Virus record (IMG/VR): IMGVR_UViG_3300025098_000048
Coordinates: 1-56,991 of that record
Source: a virus
DNA length: 56,991 bases
Strand: one strand, 5' to 3'
Shown here: positions 16,467 through 25,580 of the stretch, one piece after another
How the letters are laid out: the number at the start of each line of letters is the position of its first letter
Numbering within the stretch: position 1 is the stretch's first letter
Notes under the pieces: generated by a model
Seen by the model: only the letters and a program-made list of their open reading frames with translations
Databases searched by the model: none
Told to the model about the DNA's origin: nothing
Program-made: the position numbers and the translations under genes

Positions 16467-17525
16467 ATGATTAAAACTGATAACAATTATTTTGTTGCTT
16501 ATCAACCCATTTCTCTTGATATTAAAAAAGCTAAAGATGATAAAGTTTTTATTGAAGGCGTAATATCCTCCGAAAAAACAGATGCATCTGGCGAAATCAT
16601 TAAACAAGATGGTTTAGATTTCAGCTATTTAATGTCGAGTGGTTATTTAAACTATGAACATAGAACTGGCGTTGAAAATATACTTGGTGAAGCTCTTAAG
16701 ATTGTGCCTTCTGAAAAGGAAGGTTTAAAAGCAACTGTTATGAAAGGTATGCTTTACAAAAAGAAGAAAATTGTTAAAGATATATTAGAAACAATCGATG
16801 CAATGAAAGATGCGGGTTCTAACCGTAAGCTTGGATTCTCTGTTGAAGGCAGAGTTATGGCACGCGACCCAAGAAATCCTAAAATAATAACTAAAGCAAA
16901 AGTATTAAACGTAAGCATTACAGCCAACCCATGTAATACAGATGCTGATTTTGAAATAGTAAAAAAGAATATACAATCAAAAGAAGAAGAAATGCAAAAA
17001 GAATATTCAGATCTATCAATGAGCTATAAACAAAGCAAAATGCTTGAAGATTACTCCATGAAACTATGTGAGCTATTAGGTTCATTACCTGAAGATGCTG
17101 ATTTACCAGAATGGGTTCAAGCTAAAATAACAAAAGCTTTAGATTACCTTCAGGCTTCTTACCACTATCTTGATGTAGAAATGAAAGAAATGGATATGAG
17201 TTATCAAGATAAAAAAGATGAAGAGATGGATAAGAATTTGCCTGAGCTTAAAGAAGAAGCTGTTTTGCCTAAGAATGATGAAGAAGAAAGCGGTGATATT
17301 AAACATGATATTGCCCCCTTTGAAGGCGCACAAGCTATAGAAGAAGCACGAATGGAGATGGATAAGAACGAAGAAATAAGAGTTCAATCCATAGATGATG
17401 AAAAAAGTTCTGAAGATTTTGGAGATGAGAAAGTACGTGAGTTAATACAAGAAATACTTTCAAAATATCCAGAATTGAAAGATGAGAAGATAATGGAACT
17501 CGTGCATGAAATGCTGCACGAATAG
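16467..17525 (+). CDS. Prohead protease with acidic C-terminal extension (352 aa)
   Basis: This is the serine protease that matures the capsid by cleaving scaffold and capsid N termini. Residues 1-170 match the HK97-type/XkdF-like fold: FIEGVISSEKTDASGEII at the start, the likely catalytic His65 in NYEHRTG and Ser125 in LGFSVEGRV, followed by NVSITANPCN. Residues about 170-352 are charged, helical and low in complexity, as in protease-scaffold fusions. The portal-protease-scaffold-capsid order supports the call. The ATG at 16462 is rejected because it meets a stop two codons later. Confidence 0.88.
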   Translation: MIKTDNNYFVAYQPISLDIKKAKDDKVFIEGVISSEKTDASGEIIKQDGLDFSYLMSSGYLNYEHRTGVENILGEALKIVPSEKEGLKATVMKGMLYKKKKIVKDILETIDAMKDAGSNRKLGFSVEGRVMARDPRNPKIITKAKVLNVSITANPCNTDADFEIVKKNIQSKEEEMQKEYSDLSMSYKQSKMLEDYSMKLCELLGSLPEDADLPEWVQAKITKALDYLQASYHYLDVEMKEMDMSYQDKKDEEMDKNLPELKEEAVLPKNDEEESGDIKHDIAPFEGAQAIEEARMEMDKNEEIRVQSIDDEKSSEDFGDEKVRELIQEILSKYPELKDEKIMELVHEMLHE

Positions 17526-17583
17526 CAAAACGTTAAATAAATAAAAAAAAATTAGCCTAAAACTAATAAAACATAAAAGTAAA

Positions 17584-17595
17584 GATATATATAAT
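17584..17595 (+). promoter_or_regulatory. Promoter-like motif before scaffold/capsid genes
   Basis: GATATATATAAT matches the recurrent motif and lies in the 245-base gap before the scaffold gene. A second TATAAT at 17669-17674 sits in the GC-rich context GCGCGCTATAATGCAC, closer to the gene. Two promoters before the capsid genes would suit their high expression. Confidence 0.5.
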
Positions 17596-17770
17596 AATAT
17601 GAATGTTGGTAATATGCTCAGGAAAAGTTTTTTGCCGGCCGCTATTAAGTTAAATAAAGAATGCGCGCTATAATGCACACCATTTTTGTTACATAATACA
17701 CAATAGTTAAACAATGTTCAGTAATATTATTATAATAGCTTTCAACTCAATTCAAAAATAGGAGATACAT

Positions 17771-18427
17771 ATGAAAACCGAAAGTGATAACAATCGTATC
17801 GAAGAGCTTCTTAAAAACATTAAGGAAGCACTTGATAGCGAAGCAAAAGCTTCTGAAGTTATTGCAAAAGGTGCCGATGAATTGATTGAGGTTCAAACTG
17901 AAAAGCTGGAAACATTTTCTAAAGCGTTAGATATTCTTAATGAGAAGATTGATGCTGTGATGGAAAAGTTTGAAAGCTTAGCTATTCCTTCTGTTGAAGA
18001 TATTGAAAAAAGTATCAACGACAAAGCAGAAGAAATTGCAAAGAACCTCGACGAAAAAGTCGAACCGATTGCAAAGCGTGTCGTTGATGCCGAAGAAAAA
18101 ACTGAAGCGTTGGCCAAGAAGAATGAAGAACTAACAGCTCAAAATGATGAGTTGGTTAAAACAGTTGAAGAATCTGTTTGTGAAAACGAAGAGCTTATTA
18201 AGAAAGTTGATGAACTTGAAAAAGAGCCAATCGTTAAAACAGTTTCAGAACCTGTAGAAGTTCGTGAAGAAGTTGTAGTTGAAGAAACTACAGAACTAAC
18301 TCGTCCTGAGCTCATCAGCAAAGCTCTTGTTGAAATCAAAACCGCTGATTTACCACGCCGTAAAGAACTGTTCAAGGCAGTATCTAAGCTCGAAGCTGGC
18401 GTATCATTAACTGAAATAAAACTTTAA
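17771..18427 (+). CDS. Putative capsid scaffold protein (218 aa)
   Basis: The protein is almost entirely charged and helical, with coiled-coil heptads through residues 20-150. It is rich in Glu, Lys, Val and Ala and has no Cys or aromatic core. This composition, plus its place between the protease and the major capsid gene, is typical of a scaffold that is removed during maturation. A strong ribosome-binding site, TAGGAGATACAT, precedes the ATG, and the capsid gene follows 12 bases after its stop. Confidence 0.75.
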   Translation: MKTESDNNRIEELLKNIKEALDSEAKASEVIAKGADELIEVQTEKLETFSKALDILNEKIDAVMEKFESLAIPSVEDIEKSINDKAEEIAKNLDEKVEPIAKRVVDAEEKTEALAKKNEELTAQNDELVKTVEESVCENEELIKKVDELEKEPIVKTVSEPVEVREEVVVEETTELTRPELISKALVEIKTADLPRRKELFKAVSKLEAGVSLTEIKL

Positions 18428-18439
18428 TAGGAGATACAG

Positions 18440-19942
18440 ATGTTACCTAACATTAACGAAAACGTAGATATTAACGATCTAACCCGTCTTAACGATGCAC
18501 TTAAAAAGAACAGTGAAGTTGGTTATCAAACCCAAGCTGGCACTGCAGGCTTTAATGCTATCGTTCCACAATCAATCGAAGGAACTCTTGCTTCTGCTAC
18601 TCATAGCATGCAAGATTTGGCTCTTTGGCCGATGCTTCCTAAGGTTCAAGTTTCTAATACACTACATGAATATGCAGTAATCAAAGAGCACGGTCAAGAT
18701 CTCGACCCCTTCATTTCAGAGGGTGGCGGAGCTCAAAGTGATTTTGGTTCAACTGCTTCTGTTTATGAGCGTAAAAACGTAAAAATCAAGTATATGGCCG
18801 AAAGACGTCAGATTTCTGATGTTGCGACTCTTGTTGGTATTCTTGGAAGCAACCCAAATGGTTTAGCTGAAGAAACTGAAAGAGGAACAATGAGCCTCAT
18901 GCGCAAAGTTGAGCAACAGTTATTCTGGGGCGACGAAGAGCTTGATGCAGCAGGAAGCACTCCTTTCGACGGTATCTTAAAGCAAATTGAGCGTGCAGGT
19001 GGAGCAAGAACTGACGCAAACGGTGGGCAGGCTTTCTCTGAGAATACTGTTTCTAACGAAGGCGCTTCTCTCGACCCAACTAAACTTCACGACATTCTTG
19101 GTGAGCTTCACAGCGCACCTCGTTTTGGTCGTCCTGATACTGTTATGATGGAGCCTCGTTTATACAGCCAGCTTATCAAGCAATCAGTTCAAAACGGTCG
19201 TCATGATTCACTTCTTATGGTAGATCGTGGAGCTAACGGTGTTCAAACTCTTGGTGCTGGGCCAAAACTTCACATTATGGGACCCATGGGCCCAGTTCCT
19301 GTTGTTTCAGCTCCTTTCCTTAGCCGCCACTTCTCTGCAAGTGCTGCAGGTTCAGCCACAATCGGTGGTGCATTTACTCAGGTTCCTGTAGCTTCTGGCG
19401 CAGGCGTAGCTAAATGGGATCTTGCTGGTGGTGCAACTGATAATCATAATGGTTTCTTCCGTTATGTTGTAGTTCCAGTTAGCAAGCAAGGATACGGCGC
19501 ACCTATCGTTTCTGTAGCTTCTATCCAAGGTGATAGTGGTGCTCAAGCAGAGCCGATTAAGTTCCAAGTAAGTAATCCTAACGGAGCACATTACTATCGT
19601 ATCTATCGCCTCAAACCAGGATATAGCCAAGCAGCTGCTGACGCTCTTACTTCTGCTGAGGTTATTCGTGATAGTAAGCTTATTGCTGAGGTTCCTGCTG
19701 CAGAAATCGTTGGACGTGAGTTCGAGGATTATGGTATTGAGCGTTGGGGCCACGGACGTATCGTTTTCGCACAAATGGATCAAGGCGTTATCGAGTTTGC
19801 TCGTCTTCTCGATTTCCTTCGTCGTCCTTTGGCAGAAACCGGTTCAGCACGACAATTCCTATTGATGCTCTTCGGATCACCTGTAGTGAAAATTCCTTCT
19901 AAGTGCTTCACTCTTCGTGATGTTCCTTCAGTATTACTTTAA
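18440..19942 (+). CDS. Major capsid protein with Ig-like insertion (500 aa)
   Basis: This is the main shell subunit. The protein starts with a helical N-terminal arm and contains an HK97-like region (IVPQSIEGTLASATHSMQDL near 41-60, then RQISDVATLVG). It follows protease and scaffold and is itself followed by a very strong terminator. Residues about 340-432 look like an inserted immunoglobulin or fibronectin type III-like beta domain, with VVVPVSKQGYGAPIVSVAS, then YYRIYRLKPG and FEDYG. Codon use is GC-richer than in its neighbours, as often seen for highly expressed genes. The ribosome-binding site is TAGGAGATACAG. Confidence 0.88.
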   Translation: MLPNINENVDINDLTRLNDALKKNSEVGYQTQAGTAGFNAIVPQSIEGTLASATHSMQDLALWPMLPKVQVSNTLHEYAVIKEHGQDLDPFISEGGGAQSDFGSTASVYERKNVKIKYMAERRQISDVATLVGILGSNPNGLAEETERGTMSLMRKVEQQLFWGDEELDAAGSTPFDGILKQIERAGGARTDANGGQAFSENTVSNEGASLDPTKLHDILGELHSAPRFGRPDTVMMEPRLYSQLIKQSVQNGRHDSLLMVDRGANGVQTLGAGPKLHIMGPMGPVPVVSAPFLSRHFSASAAGSATIGGAFTQVPVASGAGVAKWDLAGGATDNHNGFFRYVVVPVSKQGYGAPIVSVASIQGDSGAQAEPIKFQVSNPNGAHYYRIYRLKPGYSQAAADALTSAEVIRDSKLIAEVPAAEIVGREFEDYGIERWGHGRIVFAQMDQGVIEFARLLDFLRRPLAETGSARQFLLMLFGSPVVKIPSKCFTLRDVPSVLL

Positions 19943-20021
19943 GCCTTAGCTTTTAGTTTATTGAAATACTTCTGAGGGGAGTATTTATATACAGTTCATT
20001 TTTTCGAGTTTTAAACTCGCT

Positions 20022-20070
20022 GAAGCCTTTAGTTTGCCCTCTCTCAATAGCTTGCTAAAGGCTTCTTTTT
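20022..20070 (+). terminator. Strong terminator after capsid gene
   Basis: GAAGCCTTTAG (20022-20032) and CTAAAGGCTTC (20055-20065) form a perfect 11-bp stem, and five T residues follow directly. A smaller hairpin, CGAGTTTTAAACTCG (20005-20019), lies just before it. It separates capsid from neck genes. Confidence 0.85.
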
Positions 20071-20087
20071 AGGCATCAAATAAAACA
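20071..20087 (+). repeat. 17-base repeat AGGCATCAAATAAAACA, copy 1
   Basis: An identical copy is at 38969-38985 and a shortened relative is at 10532-10545. Each copy lies in the leader of a structural gene, downstream of a hairpin or promoter. It may be a processing site or a regulatory site. Confidence 0.5.
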
Positions 20088-20181
20088 CGAGGTTAAACAC
20101 AGTTAAAATAAAACTTTATACTTGTTTAAACCTAAATAAAACTTACAAAAGTTCAAACAGATTAAAACAGGAGATACAAAG

Positions 20182-21186
20182 ATGGCAGCATTTGGTATTC
20201 GCGACATCATAACACCACAATATCTGAAAGATACATTACTGTTTGGCATTGATTTAACAGATGATTCAGGTAATGATTATCCAGACGATTTGTTTGAAGC
20301 CTGTATCGACCAATCTGTTTCTGTTATTGAGAATGAGTTAGGTATCACTATTGATGAATATTCAAATAAGGGTGAGCGACACGATGGTTATAGTGGAAAC
20401 AAATATAGTTTTTGGGGCTCACAATTAGATTATAGGCCTGTTAAAAGCGTTGATAAAGTAGAAATAACATATGGAAACTATCCATCAACATCAATACCTT
20501 TAGCTTGGGTGAATATATCTTCACCAGAAGCAGGTTCAATTCATTTAATACCCACTTCAGAAACATTAGGCACATTTACTTTCAGTAATAGCTTACCACT
20601 TTTAACAGATCCGATTACAGCTTTTAGAGCATATGAAAGAGTTCCTGCATATTTCAACTATGATTATACAGCAGGATTTAACTTTATAGAACAAACAATA
20701 ACTATACCTCAAAACTCAACTGAAGTATTGGATATAGCAATAGGTGAAAACTTAATAGCTAAACCTAACTTTGTTTTTGAAATAGTTGATGATGGAAATG
20801 GAAACATTGCGGGTGCAGCTGTTCCTAAAATAAAATCTTTCAATGCACACGAAGATAAATACTCAATAAAAATATCTATTACTCCTACAGTTGGAGATGC
20901 AGTTATTAAAGTTAAACTACATACAGTTCCTCAAGCAATGGTTAAAGCAATATCCTATATGGCTGCAATGCTTCCTCTTGATACTGCAGGTGATTTAGCT
21001 CTTTCTGCAGGTGTTGGAGCTTTTGCATTAGAGGTTGATGGATTAAAACAAAACATACAATCTACAGCATCAGCAACATCAGCAGCTTACGGTGCAAGAA
21101 TGTTAAGTTATAGAAGGCAGTTAAAAGATGCAGTTTCTATAATCAAAGCAAGATATAAAATCGCTGGCTTAGCTATAGGATTTTAA
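20182..21186 (+). CDS. Putative head-tail connector protein (334 aa)
   Basis: It is the first gene after the capsid terminator and precedes two other neck genes and the sheath. Residues 1-80 (DLFEACIDQSVSVIENELGI) are like adaptor-type connectors that bind the portal. The middle is beta-rich and the C-terminal 90 residues are helical (MVKAISYMAAMLPLDTAGDL). The size and position fit a head-completion or connector protein. This is inferred mainly from gene order, and no diagnostic motif is seen. The ribosome-binding site is CAGGAGATACAAAG. Confidence 0.65.
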   Translation: MAAFGIRDIITPQYLKDTLLFGIDLTDDSGNDYPDDLFEACIDQSVSVIENELGITIDEYSNKGERHDGYSGNKYSFWGSQLDYRPVKSVDKVEITYGNYPSTSIPLAWVNISSPEAGSIHLIPTSETLGTFTFSNSLPLLTDPITAFRAYERVPAYFNYDYTAGFNFIEQTITIPQNSTEVLDIAIGENLIAKPNFVFEIVDDGNGNIAGAAVPKIKSFNAHEDKYSIKISITPTVGDAVIKVKLHTVPQAMVKAISYMAAMLPLDTAGDLALSAGVGAFALEVDGLKQNIQSTASATSAAYGARMLSYRRQLKDAVSIIKARYKIAGLAIGF

Positions 21187-21188
21187 AA

Positions 21189-22037
21189 ATGGCTATACTT
21201 ACACCAAAATCACAAAGCCTTACTAAAGCACGTTCTGATTTTATGTCGGAAGAGTTTAGAAGGTTTCACGCACAAAAAGGTATTGATGTGGAGTGGGAGC
21301 AAACTGCTAAATGCCCATCACGCGTAAATACTAATGATTATGGTTTAGATTTGAAAATGACGACAGGTTTATCTGATGATTTTTCTGATGAAGGAAACAT
21401 TTCAGATTCACATCCCTCAACTTGCCCAGTATGTGGTGGTAGCGGTATTATTCGTCATTCAAAACAATCGATTAAAGCTATAGTTACAAATGCTGCAGGT
21501 GAAGAAAAAACAGATATTAAAGGCACAACAAGATATGATGAAGTTAAACTATCATTATTACCAGAGCATTTACCTGCATACGGTGATAGATTTAGATTAA
21601 AAAACTCTCATATAGTGCAAAACGAAATATTAAAACGAGGCTCAACAACTTCAACAGTTGCTGGGTTAGATAAAACATCACATATACTTTCACAAAGAAC
21701 ATTAAAGCTTGCTGCAGGTGATATACAAAGAGGAACTTTATACCTTCATAAAACAGATGCATCAGGATTAGCTGTTGTAAATGGTAGTTTAGAAGAAGGT
21801 GTAGATTACGAAATAACACTTAACGGTGATGATTTATATATTGATTTTACTTTAGGTGATGCATTAGCATCTGCACCTTTAGATGGCCAATATTATACAA
21901 TAGTTTATTACGCAAACCCAATCTATGTTGTTTCTTCGTATCCACACTCACTGCGTGATACTGTTATTAGAGAAAAAGGTGTAGAAACACCAACTCCAAT
22001 GATAGTTCAAGCGTATGCAAAACTGGAGATACTATAA
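21189..22037 (+). CDS. Putative neck protein with zinc-ribbon-like Cys motif (282 aa)
   Basis: It follows the connector with a 2-base gap. Around residues 78-84 it has CPVCGGSG, a DnaJ-like Cys pair, with another CPSRVNTN upstream at about 38. The four positions could bind one metal ion. The rest is beta-rich. Its stop codon overlaps the ATG of the next gene, so the two are coupled. Gene order suggests a neck or tail-completion protein. Metal binding in such a protein is an inference. Confidence 0.65.
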   Translation: MAILTPKSQSLTKARSDFMSEEFRRFHAQKGIDVEWEQTAKCPSRVNTNDYGLDLKMTTGLSDDFSDEGNISDSHPSTCPVCGGSGIIRHSKQSIKAIVTNAAGEEKTDIKGTTRYDEVKLSLLPEHLPAYGDRFRLKNSHIVQNEILKRGSTTSTVAGLDKTSHILSQRTLKLAAGDIQRGTLYLHKTDASGLAVVNGSLEEGVDYEITLNGDDLYIDFTLGDALASAPLDGQYYTIVYYANPIYVVSSYPHSLRDTVIREKGVETPTPMIVQAYAKLEIL

Positions 22038-22657
22038 TGATTGATTTACATATTCTGCATGCTATTTCTAATGGCATTAAAGCTTATCAAGGTAATCAAG
22101 CAGCATTTGAAGGTTTGTTTCCTGAGTTAGGGCAAAATCTTCGAACTAAATACTGGAACAAGTTTTCTGTATCCGATGTTTCTTTTACAAAAGGCTTTTC
22201 AAGAAAGATAGAAAAAACTCCAGCCATTTCAGTTGCTTACGAAGAAGCTTCTTCTATGAATGAGCAATTATTATCAAATGGCGGAAGAAATAAACAACTG
22301 TTTTTATCCCTTGAAAGCAGAATAAAAATATGTGATAAAGATTATGATTTAACCAGAATATTACATAGAGTTATTCAGAGTGTTTTATTACTTTTTAAAA
22401 ATGGCTTCTTACAAAATGGTTATCTTAACTTTGATTTTGTATCATCAGAAGCTTTAGAAAACGATGAAGGTTATACAAGCTCAGATGAGATATATTATGC
22501 TCGTGAGCTATCTTATAACGCACAGAGAATCTTAGAAGTTCAGCCTTTCAGCGACGAAGTTGAAGTATTCTGGCAACTCAACTTAAATATACCTTTTGAT
22601 TATAATGATGCTGATAGTATTGTTGAAAATGTTTTAGCTGTTCCTTCAACAGAATAG
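22037..22657 (+). CDS. Putative tail terminator / neck protein (206 aa)
   Basis: The start overlaps the preceding stop. The protein is mixed alpha/beta with no metal motif or membrane segment. It sits right before the sheath gene, where tail terminator or tail-completion proteins of contractile-tailed phages usually lie. No family signature is recognised, so the call rests on position and size. Confidence 0.6.
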   Translation: MIDLHILHAISNGIKAYQGNQAAFEGLFPELGQNLRTKYWNKFSVSDVSFTKGFSRKIEKTPAISVAYEEASSMNEQLLSNGGRNKQLFLSLESRIKICDKDYDLTRILHRVIQSVLLLFKNGFLQNGYLNFDFVSSEALENDEGYTSSDEIYYARELSYNAQRILEVQPFSDEVEVFWQLNLNIPFDYNDADSIVENVLAVPSTE

Positions 22658-22689
22658 TTAAACAAAAGTTAAATATTAATGCTGTTAGT

Positions 22690-22700
22690 GATATATAATA
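22690..22700 (+). promoter_or_regulatory. Promoter motif GATATATAATA before sheath gene
   Basis: AGTGATATATAATA lies 50 bases before the sheath gene's ATG. Two GTTAAA elements (22657 and 22668) lie upstream at a distance that could make one a -35-like site. This is one of the best copies of the recurrent motif. Confidence 0.6.
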
Positions 22701-22739
22701 AAGGATAAACATCCAATTTCGAAATAGGAGATAACAATT

Positions 22740-24725
22740 ATGCCAAGTTCAATAAGTTTTAGAGGGAGAAATCTTTACCTTCCCTCTGTTGTTGTCGATA
22801 TAAACAATCAGCTTTTAGCATCAGAAAGTTTAGATGCTAAGAATATGTGCGTTATCGGCCACTTTCCAAAGCTCAAACCAAAAACCGCAAATGTTTTTAG
22901 AAACGGTAGCGGCCCAACGGTTCCTGAGCTTTACCCCACAGATTATGAAATGCTTTTACTTAATAAAATGTTTCAATCACCAATCGTGGATAGCTCAGCA
23001 GCTGCAGCGTCTTTAACATATGTAAATGCAGGAAGTGAAACTATTGCTTCAAATTACATTAACGGACGACACCTTGATGGTGTAAATGCAATCGTTGGAG
23101 AAACTATCGTTGGTGCAAACCCAGGTGCTAATGAATCAGTAATGAATGCAATCAAACTTGAATCACTAACATATGGTGCTGAAGGTAATAATATTCGTTT
23201 TAAATCTTCAGTTGATTCAACAGATTTAGATGCATTTTATAAACTAAATACCCTTTATGGAGCAGATGCCGCAGAAGAAGCAACAGGTGCTCAAGAACAA
23301 TTTAACATCACACCCAAAGCAAATAAAAAATTCAAGATGTGGATTACTGGTGGTGAGCGATATAATAGAGGTGCAGGCGCAGCTCAAGTTGATGAAGGAA
23401 CAGAAAATGCTCGTTATTTAAACATTGAGCTTTATGCTGATGGATATGATGATAGTGGTAATGGAAGTGCTATCTTTGCAACACAAAGCGTTGATCTATC
23501 AGGTGATTTTGCTGCAGACGTTGTTGCAATAAATACTGATAAAGCTACAGATACAGCTGCTGCTCTGGCAACAGTTCAATACGAGCTAACAGATTATGCA
23601 TCATACGACGCTTTAGCACAAGGATTAACAAACGCAGTTATTTCAAATAGTGGCGTTGATTATCCTCTTAACACATATTTTGATATTCAAGCTATTAACT
23701 ATGATGCAGGTGCTGCACCTAAAAACTTAGATGCTGTGTATCTTGAACAAGATGCTTCAGGCGATGCTAAAATGTATTTTACTGCTCACGTTGCTGAGTT
23801 TGAAAGATATATCAAAGTTTTAGCATCTGCAAACTTCTATCCTGTTGATGCTAAAATAGTTGGTTGGCCTATCGTTTTAGAAAACATGGCTGAGTTTAGA
23901 GATTTAACAGGCGGAGCAACTGTTGCTCCTACAGATTCAGATTTTGAAGCTGCTTTAGATGCTATGAGAACAAAAGATATTCAGCTCATCACTTGTTTAA
24001 CAACTGATACTGATACGACTAAAGCATTGAGCTTACACTTAGACGAAGTATTAGCTTACAGCCGTGATAGGCAAGGTTATGCTGGAGCTCCTGCAGGAAG
24101 CACAATCGACCAAGCATATGGAACTGTTGTTTCACAGTTTGCTAATAAGCATATGGCAGTTTGCAACCAAAGTATGAGCGTTCAAAATCATAACGGTGAT
24201 GTTGTTGATTTAGGGCCTGAGTATTTTGCATTCCTTATGATGTGTATGCAAGGCGCAATTCCTTACTCACAACCTCTAACAGGTTTGAAACCTAACCTTA
24301 TCAGCACAGAAGAAAACTTCAATAGAGAGCTTGATGTAGATAAACTAATCAGAAAATGCCAGTTAGGTGTTTATTTAGCTTTTGATAATGCATTGAAAGT
24401 TGCAAGAGGAGTTTCTTCTTATAATAAAGATAACGAAACTATTAACTGTGAAATGAGTGCTCGTGAGAGTATCTTAGGTGCAGCACGTTTCTTAAGAAGC
24501 ATCTTAACAAAAGAACTTGGCTCAAAAGTTTTGGCAGGTTCAACTGGTAGAATCATTAACTTGGTTAATACAAGATGCAAAAGATTAAAAGATGAAGGTA
24601 TTATTAAAAACTTCAGAAACATTAAGGTTAATATTGTAGATGATACAGCTTTTATAACCTTAGATTTAGCTGTTGTTAAACCTTTAAACTTTGTTGAATT
24701 TACAATGAACATTAGTGATTTTTAA
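22740..24725 (+). CDS. Tail sheath protein (661 aa)
   Basis: This is the contractile sheath subunit. The C-terminal third shows the pattern of tail sheath proteins: ARGVSSYNKDNETINCEMSA, ILGAARFLRSILTKELGSK, NFRNIKVNIVDDTAFITLDL and a final FVEFTMNISDF. The middle is a variable beta-rich insertion. The tube gene follows 16 bases downstream. The size is at the upper end for sheaths, as in larger myoviruses. Its own promoter and a strong ribosome-binding site (TAGGAGATAACAATT) precede it. Confidence 0.9.
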   Translation: MPSSISFRGRNLYLPSVVVDINNQLLASESLDAKNMCVIGHFPKLKPKTANVFRNGSGPTVPELYPTDYEMLLLNKMFQSPIVDSSAAAASLTYVNAGSETIASNYINGRHLDGVNAIVGETIVGANPGANESVMNAIKLESLTYGAEGNNIRFKSSVDSTDLDAFYKLNTLYGADAAEEATGAQEQFNITPKANKKFKMWITGGERYNRGAGAAQVDEGTENARYLNIELYADGYDDSGNGSAIFATQSVDLSGDFAADVVAINTDKATDTAAALATVQYELTDYASYDALAQGLTNAVISNSGVDYPLNTYFDIQAINYDAGAAPKNLDAVYLEQDASGDAKMYFTAHVAEFERYIKVLASANFYPVDAKIVGWPIVLENMAEFRDLTGGATVAPTDSDFEAALDAMRTKDIQLITCLTTDTDTTKALSLHLDEVLAYSRDRQGYAGAPAGSTIDQAYGTVVSQFANKHMAVCNQSMSVQNHNGDVVDLGPEYFAFLMMCMQGAIPYSQPLTGLKPNLISTEENFNRELDVDKLIRKCQLGVYLAFDNALKVARGVSSYNKDNETINCEMSARESILGAARFLRSILTKELGSKVLAGSTGRIINLVNTRCKRLKDEGIIKNFRNIKVNIVDDTAFITLDLAVVKPLNFVEFTMNISDF

Positions 24726-24741
24726 GAAAGGATAAAATAAA

Positions 24742-25332
24742 ATGGCTAACAATCCAAAAAATATAATAACGGGTGCCAAAGCTATCGTTAAAATCGACGG
24801 CAAAGTCGCTGGTTATGCTACCGGTGTTTCTATTTCTGAAAACACTTTAAATGGTCGCGTTGAGAGTTTAGGCTTTATTGATACAAGAGAGCTTACACCA
24901 ATATCACGCCAAGTATCTGCTTCAATAAACCTTATCAGAATATTCCAAAGCACAACTGCTAATGGATTAAATGATGAGGAAGTTGATGAAGCAGGTGATG
25001 CTTTGGGGCAAAGAACTTACGGCAAAGGTATGATAAATACTGAGATATCTTCAGATGGATCTACAGAGATAGGTGAAGACGATAGAACTGATAATATGTT
25101 TAGAGGTGGTGGTATTTCTTTTGATTTAGAAATATGGGATAGCGCTCCTGGAACTGCTCCAGCTGGCAATACTTCTTCTGAAAATAGAATATATACTCTC
25201 AAAGGATGCAAAGTTGCTTCACACAATATTGTTGTTGATAGAACTTCTCTAATGGGCGTTCAGATATTCGTTGAAGGTTTATATCTAATACGACATTTCC
25301 CAGCAGCACTCGTTTCTGTTGCAGATGATTGA
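24742..25332 (+). CDS. Tail tube protein (196 aa)
   Basis: This is the inner tube subunit that stacks inside the sheath. It has the expected size and place right after the sheath gene, and a beta-rich sequence with AIVKIDGKVAGYATGVSISE at the start and RTSLMGVQIFVEGLYLIRHF near the end. It is followed by a terminator and then the chaperone genes, the usual order in contractile tails. Confidence 0.85.
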   Translation: MANNPKNIITGAKAIVKIDGKVAGYATGVSISENTLNGRVESLGFIDTRELTPISRQVSASINLIRIFQSTTANGLNDEEVDEAGDALGQRTYGKGMINTEISSDGSTEIGEDDRTDNMFRGGGISFDLEIWDSAPGTAPAGNTSSENRIYTLKGCKVASHNIVVDRTSLMGVQIFVEGLYLIRHFPAALVSVADD

Positions 25333-25473
25333 TACGTATATCCAGTTTTAACTCTGTTAAATCTGCTGGGTTTATTTGAATATATACCTATTTAACAAAA
25401 AAAAGTTTATCCTACTTAAACGTCATTAATGTTTAGTTTATCAAGATACTAATCTTTAATAATGTTATGAAAG

Positions 25474-25507
25474 TGCCGTTGTTGTAAAAACTTCGGCATT
25501 TTTTTTT
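25474..25507 (+). terminator. Terminator after tube gene
   Basis: TGCCG (25474-25478) pairs with CGGCA (25494-25498), and nine T residues follow. The rest of the 248-base gap holds AT-rich sequence and the promoter just downstream. Confidence 0.75.
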
Positions 25508-25523
25508 ATTTAAAGAATAAACT

Positions 25524-25547
25524 TGCTATAATGGTTGATATATACTA
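25524..25547 (+). promoter_or_regulatory. Promoter for tail chaperone operon
   Basis: An extended -10 element, TGCTATAAT (25524-25532), is followed by the recurrent motif GATATATACTA (25537-25547). It follows the terminator directly and precedes the chaperone ATG by about 35-50 bases. Confidence 0.6.
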
Positions 25548-25580
25548 TTAATAGAACAAAAAATACGAGAGAGGTATTGT

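Noticed and set aside
17501-17520. Inverted repeat CGTGCA/TGCACG at the end of the protease gene
   Set aside because: It lies in the coding sequence and has no T-run, so it is not a convincing terminator.
17599-17673. A 24-codon frame in the gap before the scaffold gene
   Set aside because: It has no ribosome-binding site and runs into a promoter-like TATAAT, so chance is more likely.
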